A stretch of 54,278 bases of DNA, from NCBI RefSeq assembly GCF_015163655.1, contig NZ_JADEUF010000009.1:1-54278 (forward strand). The letters are read 5' to 3'. Positions 39,029-48,832 of this stretch are shown here, piece after piece. Positions within the stretch are counted from its first letter, which is position 1. Each line of letters starts with the position of its first letter. Made by a program: the position numbers and the translations under genes. The DNA is from Xenorhabdus griffiniae (GTDB lineage: Bacteria > Pseudomonadota > Gammaproteobacteria > Enterobacterales > Enterobacteriaceae). Below the pieces are notes generated by a model that did no database searches, had not been told where the DNA came from, and worked only from the letters and a program-made list of their open reading frames with translations.

Positions 39029-40537
39029 ATGCTAAGTGCTTCTTCGCTTTATGCGGCTATCGATTTAGGCTCAAACAGTTTTCACATGTTGGTTGTCCGT
39101 GAAGTATCCGGCAGCATTCAAGTCGTTACTCGCATTAAACGCAAAGTCAGGCTGGCTGCCGGATTAGATAAAAATAATCACTTATCACAACAGGCAATGG
39201 AACGAGGATGGCAGTGCTTGCGCCTCTTTTCCGAATATTTGCAAGATATTCCTGCCTCACAGATCCGCGTTGTTGCTACCGCAACCTTGAGGCTGGCAAA
39301 AAATTCAGACGAATTTACCAGAAAGGCTTCAGAAGTATTAGGCAAACCTGTTCATGTGATCAGCGGCGAAGAAGAGGCTCAACTCATTTATCAAGGTGTC
39401 GCTCACACGACCGGCGGATCTGAAAAGCGACTTGTTGTCGATATTGGTGGCGCCAGTACTGAATTGGTCACCGGTATCGGAGCCAAAGCCAATCAGCTTT
39501 TCAGCCTTGAAATGGGCTGTGTGACCTGGCTGGAACGTTATTTCAATGATCGCAGCCTGACAGCAGAAAATTTCGCCAATGCAGAAGCTGCTGCCCATGA
39601 TATTCTCAGCCCTGTGACCACTAAGCTGCTTGAGCAAGGCTGGAACGTTTGTGTAGGCGCTTCTGGTACGGTGCAAGCCTTACAGGAAATTATGATTGCT
39701 CAAGGTATGGATGAACTGATCACCCTACCTAAACTCCAGCAACTTAAACATCAGGCGATTGAGTGCGGCAAACTGGAAGAGTTAGAAATCGATGGGCTGA
39801 CACTGGAACGAGCGTTGGTTTTTCCAAGTGGATTGGCCATCTTAATCGCCATTTTTCAGGCATTGAATATCGAAAGTATGATATTAGCAGGCGGAGCATT
39901 ACGTGAAGGCCTGGTTTACGGGATGCTGGATTTGCCGATCGAGTCGGATATTCGGACAAGAACCCTGCGCAATATTCAGCATCGTTTTCAACTGGATATT
40001 GAGCAGGCACAGCGTGTCAAACAGTTAGCCGAAAATTTTTGCCAGCAAGTTGCTAAGTCATGGGAATTAGACGAGCGTTGTCGTGAGTTATTGATCAGTG
40101 CCTGTTTACTCCATGAAATAGGTCTGTTTGTTGATTTTCGTCAGGGGCCTGCACACTCGGCTTATTTAATAAGCCACTTAGATCTGCCTGGTTATACGCC
40201 AGCCCAAAAACGACTGTTGGCTATTCTATTGAAAAATCAAAGTGGCCCAGTGGATCTGGCATCACTTAGTCAGCAAAATGCTGTGCCATCGCTACAGGCA
40301 CAACGGTTATGTCGCTTATTGCGTCTGGCAATTATTTTCGCCAGCCGTCGACGAGATGACACATTGCCAGCTTTACGATTACAGGCGAAAAATGAAACGC
40401 TCATTATCACCTTGCCCCATCAATGGCAGATAAAACATCCACTCAGAACTGAAGCATTACAGCAAGAGAAGAAGTGGCAGAGTTATGTCCAATGGTTATT
40501 GCTGCTTGAGGAGCAAAATAACGCTCGTCTCGGCTAA
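39029..40537 (+). CDS. gppA: Guanosine-5'-triphosphate,3'-diphosphate pyrophosphatase
   Basis: The product has 502 residues, Ppx/GppA family. It converts pppGpp to ppGpp and can act as an exopolyphosphatase. The N-terminal actin-like ATPase fold shows [37 protein letters not shown] and [11 protein letters not shown]. The C-terminal part (from about residue 310) is HD-like: [20 protein letters not shown]. It follows rhlB on the same strand and is convergent with rep. Confidence 0.96.
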   Translation: MLSASSLYAAIDLGSNSFHMLVVREVSGSIQVVTRIKRKVRLAAGLDKNNHLSQQAMERGWQCLRLFSEYLQDIPASQIRVVATATLRLAKNSDEFTRKASEVLGKPVHVISGEEEAQLIYQGVAHTTGGSEKRLVVDIGGASTELVTGIGAKANQLFSLEMGCVTWLERYFNDRSLTAENFANAEAAAHDILSPVTTKLLEQGWNVCVGASGTVQALQEIMIAQGMDELITLPKLQQLKHQAIECGKLEELEIDGLTLERALVFPSGLAILIAIFQALNIESMILAGGALREGLVYGMLDLPIESDIRTRTLRNIQHRFQLDIEQAQRVKQLAENFCQQVAKSWELDERCRELLISACLLHEIGLFVDFRQGPAHSAYLISHLDLPGYTPAQKRLLAILLKNQSGPVDLASLSQQNAVPSLQAQRLCRLLRLAIIFASRRRDDTLPALRLQAKNETLIITLPHQWQIKHPLRTEALQQEKKWQSYVQWLLLLEEQNNARLG

Positions 40538-40548
40538 AGTTTTACTTT

Positions 40549-40590
40549 ATTCCCCTGCAATTATATTCATAAATGCAGGGGGTTATTATC
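40549..40590. terminator. Hairpin between convergent gppA and rep
   Basis: A perfect stem CCCCTGCA (40552-40559) with TGCAGGGG (40574-40581) has a 14-nt AT-rich loop and only a modest T content on either side. It is probably a weak bidirectional terminator. Confidence 0.55.
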
Positions 40591-40593
40591 ATA

Positions 40594-42627
40594 CTATTTA
40601 TTATTGCTGGTTTTCAGCCCAAGCCCCAGACGGGATTTAATGTCGGCAAGGCGTGATTGCCCCTGTTTCATCCTTTCCTCTGCGCTCATCACTCGCTTAC
40701 CTTGGGGCCAATCCAAATCATCCTGTGGCAATTCAAGTAAGAATCGGCTCGGTTCTGGGCGGATAAGTTCACCAAACTGGCGACGCTCTTTGCTGAGGGT
40801 GAAAAAAAGTTCTCTCCGCGCCCGCGTAATACCGACATAAGCTAAACGACGCTCTTCTTCAATATTGTCTTCATCAATGCTGCTTTGGTGTGGTAATAAA
40901 CCTTCTTCCATACCAACCAAAAAAACATAGGGAAACTCCAGCCCCTTGGAAGCATGTAACGTCATTAACTGAACTTGGTCCAACTCTTCATCTTCTTCGC
41001 CTCTCTCCAGCATATCCCGCAACGTAAAACGCGCCACAACTTGGGAAAGAGACATTGGCTCATTCAAATCATCTCCCTCAAGCATTTCGCTCATCCAAGT
41101 GAAAAGTTGGTTGACGTTCTTCATTCTCATTTCAGCTGCTTTTGGGCTGGGGGAAGTTTCATATAGCCAGCTTTCGTAATCCATGCCACGCAGTAAGTCT
41201 CTCACCGCCAGCAGTGGCTCCCGCTCCGCCTGACCAGCTATTTCGTCCATCCAGTGGGTAAAACGCTGTAATGCTGCCAAACCACGTCCCGTTAAATGCT
41301 GTTCCAGCCCAAGATCAAAACTGGCTTGATATAAGCTCTTGCTACGACTATTCGCCCATTCGCCCAATTTCTGGATTGTCACTGCACCGATTTCTCGCCG
41401 TGGTGTATTGACGATACGTAAAAACGCACTGTCATCCTCAGGATTGGTCAAAACACGCAAATAAGAGAGCAGGTCTTTAACTTCAGGCCGAGAAAAGAAC
41501 GATGTTCCCCCCGAAATTCGGTAAGGAATGCGGTTTTGCATCAACATTTTTTCGAAGATACGGGATTGGTGATTACCGCGATATAAAATCGCGTAATCTT
41601 TATAGTCCGTTTTATTGATAAAGTGATGAGCGATCAACTCTCCCACCACACGCTCAGCTTCATGATCTTCATTGTTCGCTTCGATCACCCTGAGTGGATC
41701 ACCATATCCCAACTCTGAAAAAAGTTTTTTTTCAAAAACATGGTGATTGTTAGCTATCAGAATATTCGCCGCTTTCAATATCCGCCCTGATGAACGGTAA
41801 TTTTGTTCCAGCTTAATCACATTCAACTGCGGGAAATCGTCCTTCAATAAAATCAAATTCTGTGGACGGGCACCACGCCATGAATAAATGGATTGATCAT
41901 CATCCCCAACCACGGTAAAACGTGCGCGATTACCCACTAATAATTTCACCAGTTGATATTGACTGGTATTCGTATCCTGATATTCATCTACCAGCAAGTA
42001 GCGAATTTTATTCTGCCAACGCTCCCTGACTTCCTCATCATGCATCAACAGCAAAGTTGGTTTGGTAATCAGATCATCAAAATCGAGGACATTACAACTA
42101 TTCAGGTGCAAGTCATAGCGACGGTAACATTCTGCAAACTGGTGTTCTTGCGCTGAACGTGCCATTTTCATCACTTGTTCCGGCGACATTAAGTCATTCT
42201 TCCAGTTAGAAATGTTCGAGGTCAGTTTTTGTAGCAGATCTTTATCTTCTTGCAGCAAATCCGCAGTGAGATCTTTTAGCAAAGCCATCTGATCTTGATC
42301 ATCAAATAATGAGAAGTTACTTTTCATTCTCAACGCTTTGTATTCACGCTTAACGATCTCTAACCCCAAGGTATGGAAAGTCGAGATCATCAACCCCCGT
42401 GTCTCCTTACGGCCCAAGGTTTGAGCAACACGCTCTTTCATCTCACGTGCCGCTTTATTAGTAAAAGTGACTGCCGCAATATGGCGAGCCTGATAACCAC
42501 AAGTGCGGATCAGGTGAGCAATTTTATTGGTGATCACTCGAGTCTTGCCAGAGCCTGCACCCGCCAGAACCAGACAAGGTCCTGTTACAAATTCAACCGC
42601 TTGTTGTTGGCTTGGATTTAATCGCAT
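40594..42627 (-). CDS. rep: ATP-dependent DNA helicase Rep
   Basis: The product has 677 residues, a superfamily 1A 3'-5' helicase that clears proteins ahead of the replication fork and helps restart. [17 protein letters not shown] lies near residue 22, [14 protein letters not shown] is Walker B, then [37 protein letters not shown] and [11 protein letters not shown]. It is shorter than UvrD and lacks the Tudor-like tail, ending [14 protein letters not shown]. It is convergent with gppA, as in E. coli. Confidence 0.97.
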   Translation of the reverse strand: MRLNPSQQQAVEFVTGPCLVLAGAGSGKTRVITNKIAHLIRTCGYQARHIAAVTFTNKAAREMKERVAQTLGRKETRGLMISTFHTLGLEIVKREYKALRMKSNFSLFDDQDQMALLKDLTADLLQEDKDLLQKLTSNISNWKNDLMSPEQVMKMARSAQEHQFAECYRRYDLHLNSCNVLDFDDLITKPTLLLMHDEEVRERWQNKIRYLLVDEYQDTNTSQYQLVKLLVGNRARFTVVGDDDQSIYSWRGARPQNLILLKDDFPQLNVIKLEQNYRSSGRILKAANILIANNHHVFEKKLFSELGYGDPLRVIEANNEDHEAERVVGELIAHHFINKTDYKDYAILYRGNHQSRIFEKMLMQNRIPYRISGGTSFFSRPEVKDLLSYLRVLTNPEDDSAFLRIVNTPRREIGAVTIQKLGEWANSRSKSLYQASFDLGLEQHLTGRGLAALQRFTHWMDEIAGQAEREPLLAVRDLLRGMDYESWLYETSPSPKAAEMRMKNVNQLFTWMSEMLEGDDLNEPMSLSQVVARFTLRDMLERGEEDEELDQVQLMTLHASKGLEFPYVFLVGMEEGLLPHQSSIDEDNIEEERRLAYVGITRARRELFFTLSKERRQFGELIRPEPSRFLLELPQDDLDWPQGKRVMSAEERMKQGQSRLADIKSRLGLGLKTSNNK

Positions 42628-42858
42628 ACTGTTTCGAAAGCTATATCAGGATAAAAGATCAGGGAGAGAAATTGTAACAGAAAGCAAGGTTACAGGTGAT
42701 TTTCTTTACTTTAATGAACTATCACAAGAAAAATTAAAAAAACATCAATCACCACTTTTTAAAAATGATGAAAAAACTATAGTGCATTTTATTTTTCAAC
42801 GAATAAAGAAAATAGCAGAAAACATGGAGCTATTACCAACGTGCTTAATCCATAAATA

Positions 42859-42963
42859 TATACGCATTAAACTTCAAGCTGCAATTTACAACACGATATG
42901 ACACCTGATTTCTCCCCGCGAAGCGGGGAGAAATTACATGCATCTTGAAGTGAGATTGGTATA
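42859..42963 (-). repeat. Intergenic palindromic repeat, copy D
   Basis: A full 105-bp copy in the orientation of copy C: TATACGCATTAAACTTCAAG at the left, stem ATTTCTCCCCGC with GCGGGGAGAAAT, and CATCTTGAAGTGAGATTGGT plus ATA at the right. Confidence 0.85.
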
Positions 42964-43118
42964 TAAATACCTATTTTACGCTATTTTATACTATCGCTGA
43001 CTCACATATCCCTTTGTTATTCATAATGCTTTACTAAATCTCATTCGGTTTATTATTAATTTATGTGATAAATTACAAAATAATTTTTTCATTAATAATT
43101 TAAATTACTCTGTCAAAA

Positions 43119-43223
43119 TATATCAATCCAACTTCAAGTTGCAGCTTGCAAATCAATGTGATTGTTTATATCTCCCCGCTTCTTGGGGAGATATAAGACG
43201 CATCTTGAAAGGCGATTGGTATA
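43119..43223 (+). repeat. Intergenic palindromic repeat, copy E (variant ends)
   Basis: 105 bp with both ends of the CAATC/GATTG type (TATATCAATCCAACTTCAAG and CATCTTGAAAGGCGATTGGT) and the stem TATATCTCCCC with GGGGAGATATA around GCTTCTT. It belongs to the same subfamily as copy G. Confidence 0.8.
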
Positions 43224-43285
43224 TATCAATCTTGATTTCTACTGTAATTGAAATACATAGGTTCTATTTAACTGCGTTGATGTTA

Positions 43286-43360
43286 TATACCAATCTAACT
43301 TCAAGATGCGTGTGATTTCATATAGGGTTGTCAATTGCAACTTGAAGTTTAATGCTTATA
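43286..43360 (+). repeat. Palindromic repeat, copy F, lacking the central hairpin
   Basis: Both ends of the family are intact (TATACCAATCTAACTTCAAG at the left, CAACTTGAAGTTTAATGCTT at the right), but the CTCCCCGC-N-GCGGGGAG core is missing. It is about 30 bp shorter than the full copies: TGATTTCA joins directly to TATAGGGTTG. Confidence 0.8.
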
Positions 43361-43392
43361 ACCATCAATTACGCTTACTGACATACAATCAA

Positions 43393-43425
43393 TATACCCA
43401 ATAGACTTCAAATTGTAGTTTGAAA
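43393..43425 (+). repeat. Second repeat type: partial element
   Basis: TATACCCAATAGACTTCAAA followed by TTGTAGTTTGAAAG resembles the arm-loop-arm pattern of the main family (CTTCAA...TTGAAG) but has different outer ends. It lies 29 bp upstream of the deacetylase start. Confidence 0.4.
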
Positions 43426-43453
43426 GATAAAGGGAATCGAAGAGGGATGTAAT

Positions 43454-44569
43454 ATGTTACGTAAAACAGGCTTTTTCTTTGATGAACTCTGTTTCTGGCA
43501 CAATTCTGGATTATCACACGTTATGACATTTCCTGTTGGAGGATGGGTACAACCTCCCAACGGTGCAGGACATGCAGAATCACCAGAAACAAAACGCAGA
43601 ATGAAAAACTTAATAGATATTTCGGGCTTAAGTCATTCATTGCAACAGCAGGGGGCAGAACCTCTTGATGATATAATGCTGAGACTGGTACATACCGAAG
43701 AGTATTTACAGCGCTTTAAGTCCGTGAGTGACAATGGTGGAGGAACATTAGGCTTAGAAGCGTCAATAGGACAAGGTAGCTATGAAATAGCCAAACTATC
43801 CGCCGGACTCACTTATGCCGCAGTCAAAGCAGTGTTACAAGGCGAGCTGGATAATGCCTACAGCCTTTCCCGCCCCCCTGGGCACCACTGCCTGCCAGAT
43901 CGAGCAATGGGATTCTGTTTCCTTGCCAATATTGCCCTTGCCATTGAGCACGCAAAAGAGCAGCTTGGGGTTGGCCGAGTCGCAGTCATCGACTGGGATG
44001 TCCACCACGGCAATGGAACCCAACATATCTTCTGGGAACGTGATGATGTTTTGACTATTTCTCTGCATCAAGATGGCTGCTATCCCGAAGGCTACAGTGG
44101 CGAGGAAGATATCGGAGCCGGCAAAGGAGAAGGTTTCAATATCAATATCCCATTGATGGCAGGAGCTGGGCACAATAGCTATCTTTATGCTATGGATCAC
44201 ATTGTGCTCCCGGCATTGCGACGTTACCAACCAGAATTGATCATCATTGCCTGCGGTTATGATGCCAATGCCTTTGATCCTTTGGCACGAATGCAATTGC
44301 ATAGTGACAGCTTCCGTGAAATGACCCGCAGGGTACAGCAAGCAGCCGATGAGCTATGTCATGGAAAATTAGTCATCGTTCACGAAGGGGGGTATTCCGA
44401 AGCCTATGTACCTTTCTGTGGATTAGCTGTCATGGAGGAATTAAGCGGTGTGCGCACTAAAGTCAACGATCCGGCCCTGAACATGATCCAAGCACAGCAA
44501 CCGAAAGAACGATTTGAAGCATGTCAGCGACAAGCCATCGATGAATTAAGACTGAAATTCAATTTGTAA
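43454..44569 (+). CDS. Class II histone deacetylase-like / acetylpolyamine amidohydrolase-like enzyme
   Basis: The product has 371 residues, an arginase/deacetylase-fold zinc amidohydrolase. All catalytic elements are present: RPPGHH (His144/His145, the charge-relay pair), DWDVHHGNGTQ with zinc ligands Asp182 and His184, GYDANAFDPL with zinc ligand Asp270, and HEGGY with transition-state Tyr314. Length and motifs fit bacterial class II HDAC-like proteins that act on acetyl-lysine or acetylated polyamines or amides. The exact substrate cannot be read from sequence. GAGG lies eight bases before the ATG. The gene stands alone in the rep-ilvC interval, which I do not recall as occupied by it in E. 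coli, behind a cluster of repeats; its base composition resembles its neighbours. Confidence 0.9.
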   Translation: MLRKTGFFFDELCFWHNSGLSHVMTFPVGGWVQPPNGAGHAESPETKRRMKNLIDISGLSHSLQQQGAEPLDDIMLRLVHTEEYLQRFKSVSDNGGGTLGLEASIGQGSYEIAKLSAGLTYAAVKAVLQGELDNAYSLSRPPGHHCLPDRAMGFCFLANIALAIEHAKEQLGVGRVAVIDWDVHHGNGTQHIFWERDDVLTISLHQDGCYPEGYSGEEDIGAGKGEGFNINIPLMAGAGHNSYLYAMDHIVLPALRRYQPELIIIACGYDANAFDPLARMQLHSDSFREMTRRVQQAADELCHGKLVIVHEGGYSEAYVPFCGLAVMEELSGVRTKVNDPALNMIQAQQPKERFEACQRQAIDELRLKFNL

Positions 44570-44583
44570 GAATGAAAGAGCTA

Positions 44584-44611
44584 CCTGCCCGATAAAGTCA
44601 CTTCGGGCAGG
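44584..44611. terminator. Hairpin between the deacetylase gene and ilvC
   Basis: A perfect 9-bp stem CCTGCCCGA (44584-44592) with TCGGGCAGG (44603-44611) has a 10-nt loop, between two convergent stop codons. On the minus strand it is followed by TAGCTCTTTC. It probably terminates both genes. Confidence 0.65.
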
Positions 44612-44622
44612 ATAACATTGTA

Positions 44623-46101
44623 TTAGCCACCAACTGCAATGCGTTTCATATCCGTCATATAACCACGCAAAGTACGGCCGATAACTTCAATCGGGTGGTT
44701 ACGGATCGCCTCATTCACATCACGCAACTGCGCATTATCAATGCTACGATCTGCAACTGCTTTTCCTAAATCTCCGGCTTGCAGGGTTGCCATGAATTTC
44801 TCTTTCAGCAACGGAACAGCGACGTATGAGAACAGATAGTTACCATATTCCGCAGTATCAGAAATTACCACGTTCATTTCATACAGACGCTTGCGAGCAA
44901 TGGTATTCGCGATCAATGGCAGTTCATGCAAAGATTCATAATAAGCAGACTCTTCGATGATGCCAGTATCTACCATCGTTTCGAATGCCAGTTCTACCCC
45001 TGCTTTGACCATAGCAATCATCAGGACACCATGATCAAAGTATTCTTGCTCACTGATCTGCCCCGTATAGTCCGGATAATTTTCGAATGACGTTTTACCC
45101 GTTTCTTCACGCCAAGCCAGTAAGTTTTTATCCCCATTTGCCCAGTCTGCCATCATTGTGGAAGAGAATTCACCAGAAATGATGTCATCCATATGTTTCT
45201 GGAACAGCGGAGTTAAAATGTTTTTCAGTTGTTCAGACAAAGCATAGGCACGCAATTTCGCTGGATTGGAAAGACGATCCATCATTAATGTAATGCCGCC
45301 TTGTTTCAGCGCTTCAGTGATAGTTTCCCAACCAAACTGGATTAATTTTCCGGCATAACCGGAATCAACACCATCAGCAACCAGTTGGTCATAGCACAAC
45401 AAAGAACCTGCCTGTAACATGCCACACAAGATGGTTTGTTCTCCCATCAAGTCTGATTTAACTTCTGCTACGAAGGAAGATTCCAGTACGCCAGCGCGGT
45501 GCCCTCCTGTTGCGGCTGCCCATGCTTTCGCAATCGCCATCCCTTCGCCTTTTGCATCATTTTCTGGATGTACAGCAATCAGAGTGGGTACACCGAATCC
45601 ACGCTTATACTCTTCACGCACTTCCGTACCCGGACATTTAGGGGCAACCATCACAACGGTAATATCTTTGCGTATTTGCTCACCCACTTCGACGATGTTG
45701 AAGCCGTGAGAATAGCCTAGCGCTGCCCCTTCTTTCATCAAAGGTTGCACTGCCTGAACCACCGCGGAATGCTGTTTGTCTGGCGTCAGGTTGATAACCA
45801 AATCAGCCTGTGGAACTAACTCTTCATAAGTGCCAACTTTGAAACCATTTTCGGTTGCTTTACGCCATGATGGTCGCTTTTCATCAATCGCTTCTTTACG
45901 CAAGGCATAAGCAATATCTAAACCAGAATCACGCATATTCAGTCCCTGGTTTAGCCCTTGCGCACCACAACCGATGATCACCACTTTCTTGCCTTTCAAA
46001 TACCCTGCTTCGTCAGCAAATTCTTCCCGCGCCATAAACCGACATTTGCCTAACTGCGCCAATTGTTGGCGTAAATTCAACGTATCAAAATAATTAGCCA
46101 T
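44623..46101 (-). CDS. ilvC: Ketol-acid reductoisomerase (class II)
   Basis: The product has 492 residues (E. coli 491), the long class II enzyme with a duplicated C-terminal knotted domain. It isomerises and reduces acetolactate or acetohydroxybutyrate with NADPH and Mg2+. The nucleotide fold shows [20 protein letters not shown], then [16 protein letters not shown] and the metal-binding [12 protein letters not shown]. It is divergent from ilvY, whose product activates it when acetolactate is present. Confidence 0.98.
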   Translation of the reverse strand: MANYFDTLNLRQQLAQLGKCRFMAREEFADEAGYLKGKKVVIIGCGAQGLNQGLNMRDSGLDIAYALRKEAIDEKRPSWRKATENGFKVGTYEELVPQADLVINLTPDKQHSAVVQAVQPLMKEGAALGYSHGFNIVEVGEQIRKDITVVMVAPKCPGTEVREEYKRGFGVPTLIAVHPENDAKGEGMAIAKAWAAATGGHRAGVLESSFVAEVKSDLMGEQTILCGMLQAGSLLCYDQLVADGVDSGYAGKLIQFGWETITEALKQGGITLMMDRLSNPAKLRAYALSEQLKNILTPLFQKHMDDIISGEFSSTMMADWANGDKNLLAWREETGKTSFENYPDYTGQISEQEYFDHGVLMIAMVKAGVELAFETMVDTGIIEESAYYESLHELPLIANTIARKRLYEMNVVISDTAEYGNYLFSYVAVPLLKEKFMATLQAGDLGKAVADRSIDNAQLRDVNEAIRNHPIEVIGRTLRGYMTDMKRIAVGG

Positions 46102-46261
46102 GGTGACTCCGATTTAATAATTAGATGTGAGGTCGTTTGCATAGAAACAATATATGACATGCGAGCCATTGCTGAAATTGATATATTAACAAGACTACAT
46201 TGCAGTTTATGCAACAAACTTTTTCACGACAAACAACCTCTCAATAAAGGGCCTAAAAACG
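46102..46261. promoter_or_regulatory. ilvC-ilvY divergent control region
   Basis: The 160-bp gap between the divergent genes. In E. coli IlvY binds two tandem operators here and activates ilvC on binding acetolactate or acetohydroxybutyrate. The arrangement is the same, but I could not delimit the operators by eye. Confidence 0.55.
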
Positions 46262-47143
46262 ATGGATCTACGTGATTTAAAAGTGTTTTTACACCTTGCG
46301 GAAAGTTGTCATTTTGGCCGCTCAGCCAAAGCCATGCACGTCAGCCCATCCACACTTTCACGCCAGATCCAGCGCCTTGAGGAATTATTGGGGCATCCGC
46401 TTTTTCTGCGGGATAACCGAACAGTAAAATTGACCGCCGCCGGTGAACAATTCAAACAATTTGCTCAGCAAACTCTCCTGCAATATAAACAGTTACAGCA
46501 TTCATTAAACCACCAAAGTTCATCACTGACGGGAGAATTACGTCTATTCTGTTCAGTTACGGCTGCGTATAGCCATCTTCCACAAGTATTGGATAAATTT
46601 CGGGCAGAACATCCCTTGGTGGAAATTAAACTGACAACAGGAGATGCTGCTGATGCCGTTGATAAAGTTCAATCCGACGCTGTAGATTTAGGGATTGCGG
46701 GCAAACCAGAGAAACTACCTGATAATGTCAGCTTTACCAAAATAGGCGAAGTACCATTGGTATTGATTGCCCCTGCTCTGCCTTGTATCGTGAGAAATCT
46801 CGCTATACAAGAACATCCCGACTGGAATAACATCCCTTTTATCCTGCCTGAGCATGGGCCTTCCCGCCAGCGCATTGAACTGTGGTTTCGGCGGCATAAG
46901 ATCCTACACCCCGTCATTTACGCAACAGTTTCCGGCCATGAAGCGATTGTTTCTATGGTAGCACTAGGTTGCGGGGTTGCACTGATCCCTACGGTTGTGG
47001 TTGAAAATAGCCCTGAACCTGTACGTAACCGAATTTCACTGCTGGAAAATATTGCACTGGTCGAGCCGTTTGAATTGGGTGTCTGTGCGTTGAATAAACG
47101 CTTAAACGAACCGTTGATTAAGGCATTTTGGGAACTATTGTAG
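46262..47143 (+). CDS. ilvY: LysR-type activator IlvY
   Basis: The product has 293 residues. The N-terminal winged helix-turn-helix (MDLRDLKVFLHLAESCHFGR, then SAKAMHVSPSTLSRQIQRLEELLG, read in parts) is followed by the linker helix and a periplasmic-binding-like effector domain from about residue 90. It is cytoplasmic, activates ilvC in response to its substrates and represses itself. It is divergent from ilvC and convergent with ilvA, as in E. coli. Confidence 0.96.
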   Translation: MDLRDLKVFLHLAESCHFGRSAKAMHVSPSTLSRQIQRLEELLGHPLFLRDNRTVKLTAAGEQFKQFAQQTLLQYKQLQHSLNHQSSSLTGELRLFCSVTAAYSHLPQVLDKFRAEHPLVEIKLTTGDAADAVDKVQSDAVDLGIAGKPEKLPDNVSFTKIGEVPLVLIAPALPCIVRNLAIQEHPDWNNIPFILPEHGPSRQRIELWFRRHKILHPVIYATVSGHEAIVSMVALGCGVALIPTVVVENSPEPVRNRISLLENIALVEPFELGVCALNKRLNEPLIKAFWELL

Positions 47144-47165
47144 TCTGACTATCGTTATTATTTGG

Positions 47166-47237
47166 CTAGCTTGCAATTGCTAATATCTCCCCTGCTACGC
47201 GGGGAGATATTAGACGCATCTTGAAAGGCAATTGGTA
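47166..47237 (+). repeat. Palindromic repeat, copy G (left end truncated)
   Basis: The core stem TAATATCTCCCC (47181-47192) with GGGGAGATATTA (47201-47212) and right end GACGCATCTTGAAAGGCAAT-TGGTAT match copy E; the outer left end is missing. It lies between the convergent ilvY and ilvA and could act as their terminator. Confidence 0.8.
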
Positions 47238-47282
47238 TTTTTAGAAGATATTTTGCTGTTTATTTCTTTAACTGATTGATGA

Positions 47283-48830
47283 CTAAGTCAGAAATAATTT
47301 AAATGAAGGATTATCGGTTTCATCATGATATTCATAGCCCAGCACATCCAAATGACGATCAAAACAGACTTCTGGTCCTGAAAGTTCAAAGGCAGCTAAT
47401 ACACGCCCATAATCCGTGCCATGACTGCGGTAATGAAACAGTGTGATATTCCAATGCGTCCCTAATGTTTGCAAAAATTTCAGCAAAGCTCCCGGAGATT
47501 CAGGAAAGGCAAAACTAAACAATCGCTCCTGCAACGGCTTGGATGGCCTGCCACCGATCATATAACGAACATGCAGCTTCGCCATTTCATCATCCGTAAA
47601 ATCAGCAACTTGATACCCCGATGTTTTTAATTCTTCAATGATTTCACGACGCTCAGTATTTCCCCGACTCAATCTGATACCAACAAAGATACAGGCTTGG
47701 TTTGGATCTGTTGCATCCGAATAACGATAGCTAAATTCAGTGACGACACGAGTACCCAATATCTGGCAAAACTGTAAGAAACTCCCCTTTTGTTCAGGGA
47801 TAGTTACCGCCAACAAAGCTTCACGTTGCTCTCCAAGTTCGCAGCGCTCTGAAACGTAACGCAATCCATGAAAATTCACATTAGCCCCAGAAAGAATATG
47901 TGCCAGCCGTTCTCCCTGAATCTGGTGTTGCTGGACATATTTCTTCAAGCCTGCCAGCGCCAGAGCACCAGAAGGTTCGGCCACTGCCCTGACATCTTCA
48001 AAGATATCTTTCATGGCAGCACAGATAGCATCACTGTCTACTGTAATGACATCATCAACATATTGCTGGCATAAGCGAAACGTTTCGTCGCCAATGCGTT
48101 TAACCGCCACACCTTCCGCAAATAATCCAACTCTCGGCAAATCAACCGGATGCCCAGCTTCCAGCGCGGCTTTCAAACAGGCAGAATCCTCGGCTTCCAC
48201 ACCAATGATCTTCATTTCAGGTACAAGCTGTTTAATGAGAACAGCAACCCCTGCAATCAATCCGCCGCCGCCAACCGGAACAAAGATGCGATCAAGATGA
48301 ACATCCTGCTGTAGCAACTCCATTGCCAGTGTCGCCTGGCCTGCAATCACGATAGGATGATCAAAGGGTGGGATGAAGGTGTAACCGTACTCTTTTGCTA
48401 TCTCAAGGGCCTTTTCCTTCGCTTCATCAAAGTTCGTACCATGCAACAGCACCTCGCCACCAAAACTGCGGACTGCATCGACTTTAATATCCGCTGTCGC
48501 TATCGGCATGACAATAGTGGCTTTTATGCCAACCTTACTGGCCGATAATGCAACGCCTTGCGCATGGTTGCCCGCGGAAGCCGTGATGACACCTTTACTT
48601 TTTTGTTCTTCCGTCAAACCTGCGATCATCGCGTACGCACCGCGCAATTTGAAACTATGTACCAGCTGGCGATCTTCCCGTTTAACCAAAATCGTATTGC
48701 CTAAACGCGCAGAGATTTTTTTCATTTCCTGTAAGGGAGTGACTTGAGCAATATCATAAACTGGCGCACTCAGTGCCGCCTTGAGATATTCCGCTCCCTT
48801 GGGTTCAGTATTAAGAGGATAAACCGCCAC
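47283..48830 (-). CDS. ilvA: Threonine ammonia-lyase, biosynthetic
   Basis: The product has 515 residues (E. coli 514). It makes 2-oxobutanoate from threonine, the committed step to isoleucine, with PLP on the Lys of VHSFKLRGAY and a GGGGLIAGVAVL phosphate loop. The two C-terminal ACT-like domains (from about residue 340, EQREALLAVTIPEQKGSF and ERLFSFAFPESPGALL) bind isoleucine and valine. I chose the GTG at 48830, which has GGGGAG six bases upstream. The TTG at 48836 overlaps the ilvD stop and abuts the ribosome-binding site. It is the last gene of ilvLGMEDA. Confidence 0.96.
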   Translation of the reverse strand: MAVYPLNTEPKGAEYLKAALSAPVYDIAQVTPLQEMKKISARLGNTILVKREDRQLVHSFKLRGAYAMIAGLTEEQKSKGVITASAGNHAQGVALSASKVGIKATIVMPIATADIKVDAVRSFGGEVLLHGTNFDEAKEKALEIAKEYGYTFIPPFDHPIVIAGQATLAMELLQQDVHLDRIFVPVGGGGLIAGVAVLIKQLVPEMKIIGVEAEDSACLKAALEAGHPVDLPRVGLFAEGVAVKRIGDETFRLCQQYVDDVITVDSDAICAAMKDIFEDVRAVAEPSGALALAGLKKYVQQHQIQGERLAHILSGANVNFHGLRYVSERCELGEQREALLAVTIPEQKGSFLQFCQILGTRVVTEFSYRYSDATDPNQACIFVGIRLSRGNTERREIIEELKTSGYQVADFTDDEMAKLHVRYMIGGRPSKPLQERLFSFAFPESPGALLKFLQTLGTHWNITLFHYRSHGTDYGRVLAAFELSGPEVCFDRHLDVLGYEYHDETDNPSFKLFLT

Positions 48831-48832
48831 AA

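Larger units (their letters stand above)
42628..43453. other. Repeat-rich gap between rep and the deacetylase gene
   Basis: 826 bp holding three members of the 105-bp palindromic repeat family (42859, 43119, 43286) and a fourth repeat-like piece (43393-43425). The rest is AT-rich. The rep promoter should lie within about 42630-42800 on the minus strand. The long plus-strand frame entering from rep (to 42901) has no start outside rep and ends in a repeat, so I do not count it as a gene. Confidence 0.65.

Noticed and set aside
42527-42901. 124-codon plus-strand frame leaving rep
   Set aside because: Its only starts lie inside rep on the opposite strand and it ends inside palindromic repeat D. 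It is best explained as a shadow frame running into AT-rich DNA.
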